DNA from: Massilibacteroides vaginae
GTDB taxonomy: Bacteria; Bacteroidota; Bacteroidia; Bacteroidales; Tannerellaceae
Direction: 5' to 3'
NCBI RefSeq assembly: GCF_900178525.1
Contig: NZ_FXDJ01000006.1
Span: 519,445 to 583,444, forward strand
DNA: 64,000 nt
The position numbers and the translations under genes were made by a program. Of the stretch, positions 1-9,036 are shown in pieces; the stretch's first letter is position 1; each line of letters begins with the position of its first letter. The notes under the pieces were generated by a model. It was not told the origin of the DNA. It ran no database searches and saw only the letters and a program-made list of their open reading frames with translations.

Positions 1-2
1 TT

Positions 3-1004
3 CGTAAAGATTACCTGAAGGGCGAATCGCTGCGAACCATTTATTTCGGAGGTGGAACGCCTTCGCAGCTTTCAGCAAATAATTTCGAGCGCATCTTCGA
101 CACCGTCTTTACCTATTATAATACGGACAAGTGCGAAGAAATCACCCTTGAAGCTAACCCCGACGACATGACGCCGGAATACGTACACTCGTTGCAAAGC
201 CTCCCCTTCAACCGGGTGAGCATGGGGGTGCAAAGTTTTCAACCCGAGGATTTGATTTTCTTAAACAGGCGGCATGACCGCCAACAGGCAATTGATGCCG
301 TAGCTACGTGCAAGGCAAACTGCTTGTCGAATATCAGCATCGACCTGATATACGGTCTGCCCGGGCAAACACCGGAACAATGGAGCCAAAACCTGGATGA
401 AGCAATTGCGCTGAAAGTGCCGCATATCTCCGCCTACCATCTTATATATGAAGAAGGAACTAAGCTCACTAAATTGAAATCCGCAGGAAAAGTACTTCCG
501 GTAAGCGAAGAGTTCAGCGAAGATTTCTTCACGCTGCTGATCGATAAACTAAGCAAAGCCGGCTACCTGCATTACGAGATTTCTAATTTCGCTCAACCCG
601 ATTGCTTTTCCAAACACAACAGCGCTTACTGGGACGAAACAACCTATATAGGTATAGGACCATCGGCCCACTCATTCGATGGAAACAGCCGCCAATGGAA
701 CATCGCTTCCATGAAACACTACCTGTCCGGAATAGAAACAGGTGTACCAAACGTTGAAAAGGAATTGTTAGACGCGAACACAAAATACAACGAATACATC
801 ATTACAGGACTAAGAACAATGTGGGGTGTTCGTTTAGACAAAATAGAAGAAAAATACGGTTTGGAAAAGAAAAACTTCTGCTTAGCACAAGCCGATACGT
901 ATATTAAAAACAACTTATTACTGCATCACGAAAACAGTTTAAAGCTATCTGCCAAGGGAATTTTCATCTCCGACCGCATTATGAGCGATCTTTTATACGT
1001 TTAA
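3..1004 (+). CDS. hemW: HemW-like radical SAM protein, 5' end outside the window
   Basis: The reading frame is open from base 3, so the gene is cut by the window edge. About 334 residues remain of a family usually near 375; the N-terminal CxxxCxxC [4Fe-4S] motif is not visible. Seen: the radical-SAM/SAM-binding motif YFGGGTPS close to the edge, LEANPDD, a GVQSF stretch, the DLIYGLPGQT motif and the HemW-typical HNSAYW followed by GIGPSAHS. HemW proteins resemble oxygen-independent coproporphyrinogen oxidase HemN but act as haem chaperones inserting haem into respiratory enzymes. The name is preferred over HemN because of the HNSAYW/GIGPSAHS signature. No terminator is obvious in the 90 bases after it; only a weak CGAAAC/GTTTCG hairpin at 1013-1029. 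Confidence 0.9.
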   Translation, partial: RKDYLKGESLRTIYFGGGTPSQLSANNFERIFDTVFTYYNTDKCEEITLEANPDDMTPEYVHSLQSLPFNRVSMGVQSFQPEDLIFLNRRHDRQQAIDAVATCKANCLSNISIDLIYGLPGQTPEQWSQNLDEAIALKVPHISAYHLIYEEGTKLTKLKSAGKVLPVSEEFSEDFFTLLIDKLSKAGYLHYEISNFAQPDCFSKHNSAYWDETTYIGIGPSAHSFDGNSRQWNIASMKHYLSGIETGVPNVEKELLDANTKYNEYIITGLRTMWGVRLDKIEEKYGLEKKNFCLAQADTYIKNNLLLHHENSLKLSAKGIFISDRIMSDLLYV

Positions 1005-1094
1005 CACGAGGACGAAACAGTACGTTTCGCCTACAAACCCTTCGATTTTAAGGACATTTAAGTATCCGGCTGTTCTATTTTTTATGAAAAAAGC

Positions 1095-1123
1095 TTGTGA
1101 TATTAAACTATTGTATATATTTG
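1095..1123 (+). promoter_or_regulatory. Putative promoter of the zeta-toxin-like gene
   Basis: TTG at 1095-1097 (the bases TTG overlap a possible early GTG start), 18 bases, then TATATTTG at 1116-1123. This fits the Bacteroidetes primary sigma consensus (TTG / TAnnTTTG). Transcription would begin near 1130, which makes any start codon upstream of that unlikely. Confidence 0.55.
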
Positions 1124-1138
1124 CAGAGTGTAAACAAT

Positions 1139-1720
1139 GTGAAGGTGCCCTATTTATATATAATATCAGGATGTAACGGTGCAGGAAAAACGACTGCTTC
1201 TTATACTATTTTGCCGGAAATGCTTAAGTGTAAGGAGTTTGTCAATTCTGACGAAATAGCGAAAGGACTCTCTCCTTTTAATTCTGAGAACATTGCAGTA
1301 GCGGTTGAGGCAGGACGAATAATGTATAAACGAATAAAAGAACTTATCGCCGCTCAGGAAACATTCGCATTAGAAACAACTTTGGCCACCCGTTCAGTCG
1401 TAAAACTGATGCAGGAGGCTCAAAAAGCTGGTTACTATGTTACTTTGCTCTATTTTTGGCTTAACACGCCGGATTTAGCAGTAGAACGGGTAAAAATGAG
1501 AGTAGCAGCCGGTGGGCATAACATCGAGGAAAGTACAATTCGCAGACGTTATGAAGCCGGAATACACAATTTATTTGAATTATATTTACCGGCCAGTGAC
1601 TATTGGATGATTACAGACAACTCTATGACTCCAATGGAAATTATAGCCAAAGGTTTTAAAGAAGATAAAAAAGAAATTTTTAATCCCATTGTTTTTAAAA
1701 AACTTGAGAATCATGAATGA
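1139..1720 (+). CDS. Zeta-toxin-family P-loop kinase
   Basis: About 193 residues with a Walker A motif GCNGAGKT near residues 11-18, followed by SDEIAKGLSPF and a conserved ETTLATRS stretch, as in zeta-toxin/UDP-GlcNAc kinase-like P-loop proteins. The frame is also open from GTG 1097, but a promoter -7 box sits at 1116-1123, so GTG 1139 (or GTG 1145) is chosen. Known zeta toxins phosphorylate UDP-N-acetylglucosamine and are held by an epsilon antitoxin; chromosomal relatives in Bacteroidetes are poorly characterised. The stop overlaps by 8 bases the start of a 56-residue partner gene. No epsilon-like gene precedes it. Toxicity is inference; it could be a housekeeping kinase. Confidence 0.75.
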   Translation: MKVPYLYIISGCNGAGKTTASYTILPEMLKCKEFVNSDEIAKGLSPFNSENIAVAVEAGRIMYKRIKELIAAQETFALETTLATRSVVKLMQEAQKAGYYVTLLYFWLNTPDLAVERVKMRVAAGGHNIEESTIRRRYEAGIHNLFELYLPASDYWMITDNSMTPMEIIAKGFKEDKKEIFNPIVFKKLENHE

Positions 1721-1883
1721 GAAAGAACAAAGAGAATTTGATGAGAATATCCTGAAAGGGGCAAACATCGCTTTCCAACGTTTGGTTACAGAAAAGAAGA
1801 GAGTGAATGGTGAATTGGTCTTTTCACGCAACGGTAAAATTTTCCGTGTTAAAGCATCAGACTTGGATAAATTCACATTTTAA
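1713..1883 (+). CDS. Small partner protein of the zeta-like kinase (hypothetical)
   Basis: A 56-residue protein starting MNEKEQREFDENILKG and ending DLDKFTF. It is charged and probably helical in the first half (rich in E and K), with a short beta-like VNGELVFSRNGKIFRVKA stretch after it. The ATG at 1713 lies inside the end of the kinase gene (8-base overlap), so the two are almost certainly translationally coupled. The same reading frame is open from TTG 1689, but this would sit deeper in the kinase. Size and coupling suggest an antitoxin or modulator, but I recognise no known antitoxin fold. Confidence 0.65.
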   Translation: MNEKEQREFDENILKGANIAFQRLVTEKKRVNGELVFSRNGKIFRVKASDLDKFTF

Positions 1884-1905
1884 GAAATTCTTATCAGAAA
1901 ATACA

Positions 1906-1940
1906 AAAAAAGCGGGTGATTTTTAATCATCCGCTTTTTC
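1906..1940. terminator. Bidirectional intrinsic terminator
   Basis: An A-run, then GCGGgTGAT, loop TTTTA, ATCAtCCGC and a T-run. It lies between convergent genes (kinase pair on +, DPP11 on -) and has the A/T flanks needed to work in both directions. Confidence 0.85.
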
Positions 1941-1961
1941 CGTATATACACGTAACTGCAA

Positions 1962-4121
1962 TTATTCTTTGATATTCATTTCATTCAGCAAATATCCGGC
2001 TCCGGCATATTTATCGATTATAAACAATACGTATCGGATGTCAACTATTATACTGCGCTGATAATCCGGCAGGTATTGAATATCACCGCCTACACCTTCC
2101 CAGTTTCGGTCAAAGTTTATCCCGATCAGTTCGCCATTGGCATTCAGAACCGGGCTTCCTGAGTTTCCTCCCGTTGTATGCGTGGTTGCACTGAAAGCCA
2201 CGGGCATCTGACCGGTTGGCATGGCGTATCTGCCGAAATTCTTTTCAGCATAAAATTTCTTTAATTGATCGGGAACAACAAACTCCCAGTTGTCAGGGTC
2301 TTCCTTTTCCATTACACCGTCTAACGTTGTTTGGCAACGGTAATAAACTGCATCATGGGGTGTATAGCCTTTTACCTGACCGTATGTAAGTCGCAAAGTA
2401 AAGTTTGCATCGGGAAAATTCGCTTTATCGCCGTACATTTTCAGCAGACCTTCTACATAAGTTTTATGTGCAATGGCATAGCCGTCTTCAAAGTTGGCAA
2501 GATCCTGAGTCAACGCTGCCTTTTCTTTCTGCACTGCAACAGCAAAAAGGATCATCGGATCGTTCTCCAAGGCTTTGGCAGAAGGCGAAGACATGAACTT
2601 TTGCATATTTCGTTCATCTCCAAACACCGATTTCGCAAACAAATCATCCACAAAACGACCTACATCACCTTTAAAGCGTTTGTCAATTACCGAAAAATAA
2701 GCCGGTTGAGAAGCCGGAGGAAGCAATCGTCTGTATTCTTCCAACATAACCTTGGCTATTTTCTTATCGACTTCGGCCGAATAGTTTTTATCCTTAAATC
2801 TCTTATAAGCCATTTCTAACAACCGAAGTTGTTGTTGCTGCTCAGCCTTGTCTTTCGCACGAAGTGCATCGCAAAGCGTTTGTATATCTGTTGGCACACG
2901 CGTAAATTCTATCCCACGCGATATGGCTTCGTCCAGCATCCAACTGCGAAAACGCAGGTCCTTTCTTTCATGAATGAGTTGCTCCAAGCTTAAAAGCGCT
3001 TCTTCATAATCCGGTTGACAGTTTTTCCTTCCCCATTCGATCAGTTTGTCTTGCTCTACTTTTTTTACCTGCTCCAGGTTATGTTTGTTAATAGCCCAAT
3101 TACTTCCTATCGAATTTTTATACGCATTGGTAGAGCCGGCGTATTTACTTGAATATTGGATACGCACAGCCGGGTCATTCAGCATTTCTTCCAGCATTAC
3201 TTGCTGACGTAGTTCGCGGATATTTATACGTACGGTATTATCGATATCCCGTCTTTCGGCTACTTCCCATGACGTATAATACTTATTCGTACGACCGGGA
3301 AATCCCATCATCATCGCAAAATCGTTCTCCTGTACTCCTTTCAAGGAAATATTCAGCCAACGCTTGGGGCGAAGAGGTACATTTTGCTCGGAATATTCCG
3401 ACGGATTCCCATTCGCATCTGCATAAACACGGAAAACAGAGAAGTCACCCGTATGCCGAGGCCACATCCAATTGTCCGTATCAGCACCGAATTTACCAAT
3501 GGAAGAAGGTGGCGCACCAACCAAACGAACGTCTGAATAGGTTTTCTTCGTAAACATATAATATACATTACCTCCATAAAAAGGCTTAATCTCCACAGAA
3601 AGTCCCGGATTATTCTGCAAGTAAGCATCTCCGGCACGCGTTTTAGCCAATCCGTTCAGGTATTTGGGAGAAAGAAAGTTCATATTATTCGGATCATCCT
3701 CCTTCGCGAGTTCTTTCTTCACAAAATCGGTTACATCTTCTATCTTGTCAATAAACGTAACTGTTAATCCGGGATTAGGGAGTTCTTGTTCGCGAGACAT
3801 TGCCCAGAATCCATTTGTAAGATAGTCATTCTCCAGCGTACTGTGCATTTGTATCTGTCCGTAACCACAATGATGGTTCGTCAGCAACAAACCTTCGGAG
3901 GAAACCATTTCGCCCGTACAACCACCACCGAAAATAACAACCGCATCTTTAAGTGCTGATGAATCCGGACTGTAGATATCGTAATCCTGCAACTTTAGCC
4001 CTAAAGCCTGCATTTCGGGAAATTTCTGTTGTTTCAACAACGGCAATAGCCACATTCCCTCATCTGCCTTCAAGGGAAAAGCCAAGACCGTCACGATAAG
4101 TACAAGTAATCCTTTTTTCAT
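1962..4121 (-). CDS. S46-family dipeptidyl peptidase, DPP11-type (Asp/Glu-specific)
   Basis: 719 residues with a signal peptide (MKKGLLVLIVTVLAFPLKA). Serine-protease triad by motif and position: His84 in TNHHCGYG, Asp226 in RHTGDFS, Ser654 in GGNSGSPV. Arg672 in NFDRNWE sits where Porphyromonas gingivalis DPP11 has Arg673 and DPP7 has Gly673; in that family this residue sets preference for Asp/Glu at P1. The enzyme therefore most likely removes acidic dipeptides from peptide N-termini in the periplasm, feeding amino-acid fermentation. It is the last gene of a probable three-gene minus-strand operon (Smr protein, CYTH, DPP11), 19 bases after the CYTH gene. Substrate class is inferred from one residue plus family knowledge. 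Confidence 0.9.
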   Translation of the reverse strand: MKKGLLVLIVTVLAFPLKADEGMWLLPLLKQQKFPEMQALGLKLQDYDIYSPDSSALKDAVVIFGGGCTGEMVSSEGLLLTNHHCGYGQIQMHSTLENDYLTNGFWAMSREQELPNPGLTVTFIDKIEDVTDFVKKELAKEDDPNNMNFLSPKYLNGLAKTRAGDAYLQNNPGLSVEIKPFYGGNVYYMFTKKTYSDVRLVGAPPSSIGKFGADTDNWMWPRHTGDFSVFRVYADANGNPSEYSEQNVPLRPKRWLNISLKGVQENDFAMMMGFPGRTNKYYTSWEVAERRDIDNTVRINIRELRQQVMLEEMLNDPAVRIQYSSKYAGSTNAYKNSIGSNWAINKHNLEQVKKVEQDKLIEWGRKNCQPDYEEALLSLEQLIHERKDLRFRSWMLDEAISRGIEFTRVPTDIQTLCDALRAKDKAEQQQQLRLLEMAYKRFKDKNYSAEVDKKIAKVMLEEYRRLLPPASQPAYFSVIDKRFKGDVGRFVDDLFAKSVFGDERNMQKFMSSPSAKALENDPMILFAVAVQKEKAALTQDLANFEDGYAIAHKTYVEGLLKMYGDKANFPDANFTLRLTYGQVKGYTPHDAVYYRCQTTLDGVMEKEDPDNWEFVVPDQLKKFYAEKNFGRYAMPTGQMPVAFSATTHTTGGNSGSPVLNANGELIGINFDRNWEGVGGDIQYLPDYQRSIIVDIRYVLFIIDKYAGAGYLLNEMNIKE

Positions 4122-4140
4122 TTTTTTATTTTTATAGTAT

Positions 4141-4623
4141 TTATTTTTCTACAGGAAGCCATGTAGCATAAGGATGTTGCGACAACATCGAATTATAATA
4201 GCGGTTTTCTCCTGTCACTTCTTCGCCCAGCCAATCCGGCCGTTCAAAAGATTCATCTTCGCTTGTCAGTTCTATCTCGGCAACGACCAATCCTTCGTTG
4301 CAGCCATGAAACACATCAACTTCCCACGTATGCCCCTCAAAAGGCACCAAATGCCGGACTTTGTCGATCACTCCGGATTCACAAAGCGTAAGTAATACTT
4401 CTGCATCAGCTACCGGAATTTCGTATTCAAACTCACTTCGCACAAGTCCTGCTTTATCGGAGGCTCCTTTAATAGTCAGGAAAGCTTTCTCTGCACGAAT
4501 ACGCACACGCACGGTTTTATCAGGGGCCGCACAAAGATAGCCTTGCACAATCCTTTCAGCACGTATTACCGCATCCCGGAAATTGCCTGAAACTAAAAAC
4601 TTACGCTCTATTTCAATTGCCAT
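4141..4623 (-). CDS. CYTH-domain protein (triphosphate tunnel metalloenzyme)
   Basis: 160 residues opening with MAIEIERKFLV, which contains the family's ExExK signature (Glu4, Glu6, Lys8). Further CYTH features are alternating basic strands (RVRIRAEKAFLTIKG), an EFEYEIP strand and a late ENRYYN stretch. Bacterial stand-alone CYTH proteins of this length often act as inorganic tripolyphosphatases; adenylate cyclase activity is known for some members. It begins one base after the stop of the upstream Smr gene, so it is co-transcribed and probably coupled. The exact substrate cannot be read from sequence. Confidence 0.85.
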   Translation of the reverse strand: MAIEIERKFLVSGNFRDAVIRAERIVQGYLCAAPDKTVRVRIRAEKAFLTIKGASDKAGLVRSEFEYEIPVADAEVLLTLCESGVIDKVRHLVPFEGHTWEVDVFHGCNEGLVVAEIELTSEDESFERPDWLGEEVTGENRYYNSMLSQHPYATWLPVEK

Positions 4624-4624
4624 T

Positions 4625-5680
4625 TTATTTTATGGTTACCATTGTTGCTCCAAATCCATATTCGCGAAATGAAGCATCCTGATAATAATACGATTTATAT
4701 TTTGTTTTTAATTCTTTTTCGATCGCATTTCGCAGCACACCGTCGCCTTTACCGTGGATAAATACAATTTTTTGGCCCTTCTTTCCTGCGTATTGGCTCA
4801 ATACTTCATGAAATTTATCTAATTGACAAGTCAGCATATCCGTATTACTTAATCCGCCTGTATTATCCAACAGTTCATGAATATGCAAATCAACCTCGAT
4901 CACGGCTGTAGCTTCTTTATGCTTCTTTACAACAGGCTTGGGAGCGCGTCTATCCTCTTTCGCTTTCTGCATCATGGCTTCTTGCAAATCTACCGCCGAA
5001 ACGAGCAATTCTTTTTCAGGCACATCCTCCCTCACAACCGGAAACACCAATGCGTCTTCTTCAAAGAAGTCATTCTCCATAAAACAATGGACTTTATAGA
5101 ATTTCACGGTATCCGGACGGAGTTCTACCGAAACGGTATTTTTCAAGGCAAACGGCTTGTCTTTTTTGAATGCCACAAATTGCACACAAATGCGTTCTAA
5201 TTTATTTAATTCGGTTTTATCGAACTCTTCCATGAATATTTTTGTATTCGGTTCGATAATTCCGTTATAGCGACTTATCCAGCTATTGTTCTCTCTATTC
5301 ATATAGTTTACGAACAGGTAATAATTGCTGCTATTTACAAAATAGGCTTCATAGCCTGTTTGCTGAAAAGCTTTCGGATCAACGGGCAGGTAAGCAAGGA
5401 ATATGTTCAATCGCTCTCCTTCGGCAGTTTCTTCGATTATTACTTCTTCCGGCACAGGAACCGGGCGTTTAACCTCCGGCTGAACAGAAACCCGGGGTTT
5501 ATTTGAGCTATGCACCTGCGGTCCTGCATCCGAAATCACCACGCATTCACGAATAAGCGAAGGTACTTCAAAACCATCTTCATCTTCTACCAACACTTTG
5601 TCTTTTCCGGTAAAACCTGTCACAACACCACCTCCTACACTATTCAGAAAGCGAACTTTATCTCCTACTTTTATCCCCAT
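4625..5680 (-). CDS. DUF2027 protein with C-terminal Smr domain
   Basis: 351 residues starting MGIKVGDKVRFLNSVGGG. The frame continues upstream to 5770, but that would overlap the divergent queA gene, and ATG 5680 gives the family start. Residues about 1-70 look like a small beta-barrel (KDKVLVEDEDGFEVP); the middle is the Bacteroidetes DUF2027 region; residues about 265-351 form an Smr domain with DLHIHELLD and FIHGKGDGVLR, matching the conserved DLHG / HGxG motifs. Smr domains in MutS2-like proteins are nucleases or nucleic-acid binders. The role of this combination is not established. First gene of the operon with CYTH and DPP11. Confidence 0.85.
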   Translation of the reverse strand: MGIKVGDKVRFLNSVGGGVVTGFTGKDKVLVEDEDGFEVPSLIRECVVISDAGPQVHSSNKPRVSVQPEVKRPVPVPEEVIIEETAEGERLNIFLAYLPVDPKAFQQTGYEAYFVNSSNYYLFVNYMNRENNSWISRYNGIIEPNTKIFMEEFDKTELNKLERICVQFVAFKKDKPFALKNTVSVELRPDTVKFYKVHCFMENDFFEEDALVFPVVREDVPEKELLVSAVDLQEAMMQKAKEDRRAPKPVVKKHKEATAVIEVDLHIHELLDNTGGLSNTDMLTCQLDKFHEVLSQYAGKKGQKIVFIHGKGDGVLRNAIEKELKTKYKSYYYQDASFREYGFGATMVTIK

Positions 5681-5697
5681 ATCGTCTCTACCTATGA

Positions 5698-5727
5698 TTG
5701 TTATACGGACAAAGTTCACTAATTTTG
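5698..5727 (+). promoter_or_regulatory. Promoter of queA
   Basis: TTG at 5698-5700, exactly 19 bases, TAATTTTG at 5720-5727, ending 16 bases before the queA ATG. Very close to the Bacteroidetes consensus; it predicts a very short leader. Confidence 0.75.
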
Positions 5728-5743
5728 CGCAGATAATAAAAAA

Positions 5744-6964
5744 ATGACTGTAAAAACTAAGCAAATACATATAGCGGAATACAACTATTCGCTACCCGAT
5801 GAGCGTATCGCGCGCTTTCCATTGGAAAAACGGGATGAATCCAAATTACTTCTGTACCGCGATGGGGAAATTAACGAAAGTGAGTTTAAGCATCTGCCCG
5901 ATTTCTTACCGAATGGTGCTTTGATTGTATTCAACAACACGCGGGTAATACAAGCCCGGCTGTTGTTCAACAAATCGACCGGTGCGAAAATAGAAATCTT
6001 TTGCCTCGAGCCGGTTAGCCCGCACGATTACGCATTGATTTTTCAGCAAACCGAACGTTGCAGTTGGTTATGCCTTGTAGGAAACGCGAAAAAATGGAAA
6101 GAGGGCATACTCGAGAAAGAGATCCTGGTTGACAATAAGAACGTAACCCTTCGCGCGGAGAAAAAGGAAAGTTACGGCGAAAGCCATCTGATTGAATTTT
6201 CGTGGAATAACCCGGAGCTGACTTTTGCCGAACTTCTCGATGCTGCCGGAATATTGCCAATCCCTCCCTACCTCAACCGTGAAACGGAAGAAAAGGATTT
6301 ACGTACCTATCAAACGGTTTACTCCAAGATTAAAGGCTCTGTGGCTGCCCCTACGGCCGGTCTTCATTTTACCGACGATGTGCTAAAGGAGTTAGACAAT
6401 CAGGGGTTCGTACGGGAAGAGGTAACATTGCATGTTGGTGCAGGCACTTTCAAACCGGTTAAGACCGAAACCATTGAAAACCACGAGATGCATACCGAGT
6501 TTATCTCGGTTAACCGTAGTTCGATAGAGCACATCAAAGAGAATATCGGGAATATTATTGCAGTAGGTACTACCTCGGTTCGCACGTTGGAGAGTCTTTA
6601 TTATATAGGAGTAACCCTGTCGCGCAATCCCGAAGCAAGCGGTGAGGAGCTAACCGTAAACCAATGGATGCCCTACGACGACGCGAACAATCAGTTGAGC
6701 ATCGACGAATCTCTACAGCATATTGTGGATTATCTGGATAGACATCAATCCGACAAACTCCTGACCGCGACGCGTATAATCATTGCACCGGGGTATGAAT
6801 TCAAGCTCGTGCGTGGAATCATAACCAATTTCCACCAACCACAAAGCACCTTGCTGCTGTTGATTTCCGCATTTGTAAAAGAAAACTGGAAGCCGATATA
6901 TGACTATGCCCTTGATCACGACTTCCGTTTTCTTAGTTATGGAGATAGTTCCTTGCTTCTATAA
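5744..6964 (+). CDS. queA: tRNA preQ1(34) S-adenosylmethionine ribosyltransferase-isomerase QueA
   Basis: 406 residues. Seen: LPDERIARFPLEKRDESKLL near the N-terminus, FNNTRVIQARLL, VAAPTAGLHFTDDVL, VTLHVGAGTFKPV, EFISV and ATRIIIAPGYEFKLV; these are the conserved blocks of QueA. It transfers and rearranges ribose from SAM to preQ1 at the tRNA wobble position, making epoxyqueuosine in the cytoplasm. It is longer than the ~350 residues of proteobacterial QueA, with extra sequence in the middle; related Bacteroidetes proteins have similar length. Transcribed alone from a strong-looking promoter, divergent to the Smr gene. Confidence 0.95.
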   Translation: MTVKTKQIHIAEYNYSLPDERIARFPLEKRDESKLLLYRDGEINESEFKHLPDFLPNGALIVFNNTRVIQARLLFNKSTGAKIEIFCLEPVSPHDYALIFQQTERCSWLCLVGNAKKWKEGILEKEILVDNKNVTLRAEKKESYGESHLIEFSWNNPELTFAELLDAAGILPIPPYLNRETEEKDLRTYQTVYSKIKGSVAAPTAGLHFTDDVLKELDNQGFVREEVTLHVGAGTFKPVKTETIENHEMHTEFISVNRSSIEHIKENIGNIIAVGTTSVRTLESLYYIGVTLSRNPEASGEELTVNQWMPYDDANNQLSIDESLQHIVDYLDRHQSDKLLTATRIIIAPGYEFKLVRGIITNFHQPQSTLLLLISAFVKENWKPIYDYALDHDFRFLSYGDSSLLL

Positions 6965-7015
6965 GCAATAAGAACAGACTTACAACGTTATAGAATAAGA
7001 AATTTAGCGTATCAG

Positions 7016-8998
7016 ATGACTTTGCGTACAATTATATCTTATATCTTTCTTCTCACCGTACTTACCGGAGGATTATCTTCATGTAAGACAGCCAAACTTG
7101 CAGATGCTGAAGAGAAGCAGCGTATTGGAGAGTATTTCGAGGCAGCCGCTATCTACCGGAAAATATATGCTAAAACGTCTGCCAAGAAACGTGATCTGCG
7201 AGGTTATATCGCATTCCGTATGGCCGAATGCAATCGGTTGATCAACAATACGCCTCGCGCAACAAGTGCTTATCTCAACGCCGTGAGGTATAATTATCCG
7301 GACAGCGTTGTTTATCTACGTGCCGCTCAGATGGCACATAAAAGCGGAAGATATGCGGACGCTATAAAAAGTTACGAAGAATACCTCACCTATAAGCCGG
7401 ACGATCAACTGGCGCTAAATGGCATTGCCGGAGCAGAGCAAGCTCCCGATTGGCGCAAAAACCCCACAAAGTACCTGGTTAAACGCATGGATAAATTTAA
7501 TTCACGCCGATCGGAATTCAGTCCTATGCTTTACGGCAGTATGTACGACCAACTTCTTTTCGCCTCTTCCAGGAGTAAAGATAAAGACGCCAAAATCAGT
7601 GCCATAACCGGACTGAACAACAATAACTTTTTCTTAGTAAAGCAAGATGAGAAAGGAGACTGGCTGGCTCCTGAAGAATTAACCGATCCCGTCAATACGG
7701 AATTCGACGAAGGCACTCCCTCTTTCTCTGCAGACGGCAGCACAATGTATTATACCTATTGCGCCCAAGACCCCGAAGGCAACCGCACCTCCGAAATCTA
7801 CGTTTCGAACCGCAGCAGTGCTTCCTGGGGAAAGGGAACAAGAGCATCGATCGTAAAAGATTCGGTTACGGCATTGGGTCATCCGGCCATCTCACCGGAC
7901 GGGAAATACCTCTATTATGTATCCGATGCAGTAGGAGGTCACGGGGGAAAAGATATTTTCAGGTCTCGCTTAATAGGTAGTGATTTCGGTCCCATGGAGA
8001 ACCTCGGGCCGGAGATCAACACGCCGGGAGATGAGCTATTTCCCTACGTGAAAGACTCTGTTACACTTTATTTCGCATCAAACGGACATCCGGGGATGGG
8101 TGGTTTAGACCTCTTTAAAGCTACACAAGACAGCACAGGGAGGTGGACTGTAGAAAACATGAAAGCCCCCATTAATTCCATGGCAGATGATTTCGGAATC
8201 ACCTTTGCAGGAAATAAAGAACAAGGCTTTTTTAGTTCCAACCGCAACGATGCCCGCGGAAACGACCATATCTACTCCTTTGAATACCCTACATTTAAAG
8301 TATTTATAGAAGGGATTGTTTTTGACGCCGATGAATATCCGATAGAAGACGCTACCATTCGCATTGTAGGCAGAGACGGACTGAACGAGAAGGCCATTGC
8401 AAAGAAAGACGGAACCTATAAAATAGAACTTGAAAGAGACATCAGCTACGTAATGATGGCAAGCGCCCGTGGTTACCTCAATCAAAACTTCGAGCTAAAG
8501 ACCGATCCGGAAGAAAAAAACGAAACCTATATTGTCGACTTCTTCCTCTCTCCGATCAGCAAGCCCGTTGTAATAGAAAACATCTTCTACGACTTCGACA
8601 AAGCGACATTACGTCCGGAATCAAAAGAAGCCTTAGACGAGATGATCAAAATGCTGAACGACAACCCCAACGTAACCATCGAACTGGGTGCCCACACCGA
8701 CCGCAAAGGAACAGACGAATACAACGAACGCCTGGCACAACGCCGTGCTCAGTCGGTAGTAGACTACCTCATAGCAAACGGCATCCAGACCGATCGATTA
8801 GAAGCAAAAGGCTATGGAGAGAGCATGCCCAAAGTAATCAACAAGAAAATGGCTAAAGAATTCGACTTCCTGAAAGAAGAAGATATTTTGACCGAAGAGT
8901 TTATACTCACGCTCACACCCGAACAACAGGAAACAGCCGACCAAATAAATCGCCGAACAGAATTCAAGGTTTTACGAACAAACTACAACCTGTTTTAA
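7016..8998 (+). CDS. PorE-like lipoprotein (TPR, PD40 propeller, CarboxypepD_reg, OmpA domains)
   Basis: 660 residues. A lipoprotein signal ends at LSSC (Cys23). In order: TPR-like helices about 30-150; WD40/PD40-type propeller about 170-430 with repeated SPDGKYLYYVSD and SADGSTMYYTY; a carboxypeptidase-regulatory-like beta domain about 437-520 (IEGIVFDADEYPIEDA); an OmpA C-terminal peptidoglycan-binding domain about 535-655 (IFYDFDKATLRPES, GAHTDRKGTDEYN, NRRTEF). This exact order is that of PorE, a type IX secretion component that ties the machinery to peptidoglycan. Similar architecture exists in other OmpA lipoproteins, so the T9SS assignment is likely, not proven. It stands alone, 51 bases after queA. 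Confidence 0.85.
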   Translation: MTLRTIISYIFLLTVLTGGLSSCKTAKLADAEEKQRIGEYFEAAAIYRKIYAKTSAKKRDLRGYIAFRMAECNRLINNTPRATSAYLNAVRYNYPDSVVYLRAAQMAHKSGRYADAIKSYEEYLTYKPDDQLALNGIAGAEQAPDWRKNPTKYLVKRMDKFNSRRSEFSPMLYGSMYDQLLFASSRSKDKDAKISAITGLNNNNFFLVKQDEKGDWLAPEELTDPVNTEFDEGTPSFSADGSTMYYTYCAQDPEGNRTSEIYVSNRSSASWGKGTRASIVKDSVTALGHPAISPDGKYLYYVSDAVGGHGGKDIFRSRLIGSDFGPMENLGPEINTPGDELFPYVKDSVTLYFASNGHPGMGGLDLFKATQDSTGRWTVENMKAPINSMADDFGITFAGNKEQGFFSSNRNDARGNDHIYSFEYPTFKVFIEGIVFDADEYPIEDATIRIVGRDGLNEKAIAKKDGTYKIELERDISYVMMASARGYLNQNFELKTDPEEKNETYIVDFFLSPISKPVVIENIFYDFDKATLRPESKEALDEMIKMLNDNPNVTIELGAHTDRKGTDEYNERLAQRRAQSVVDYLIANGIQTDRLEAKGYGESMPKVINKKMAKEFDFLKEEDILTEEFILTLTPEQQETADQINRRTEFKVLRTNYNLF

Positions 8999-9036
8999 CA
9001 ATTCAAATTTTCCGCAAAACAAAAGCTGGTAAAACT

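Noticed and set aside
1097..1138. Earlier GTG start of the zeta-like kinase
   Set aside because: A -7 box lies inside this stretch, so transcription would begin after it.
2331..2819. 162-residue frame antisense to the DPP11 gene
   Set aside because: Shadow of a well-supported coding region; no independent signals.
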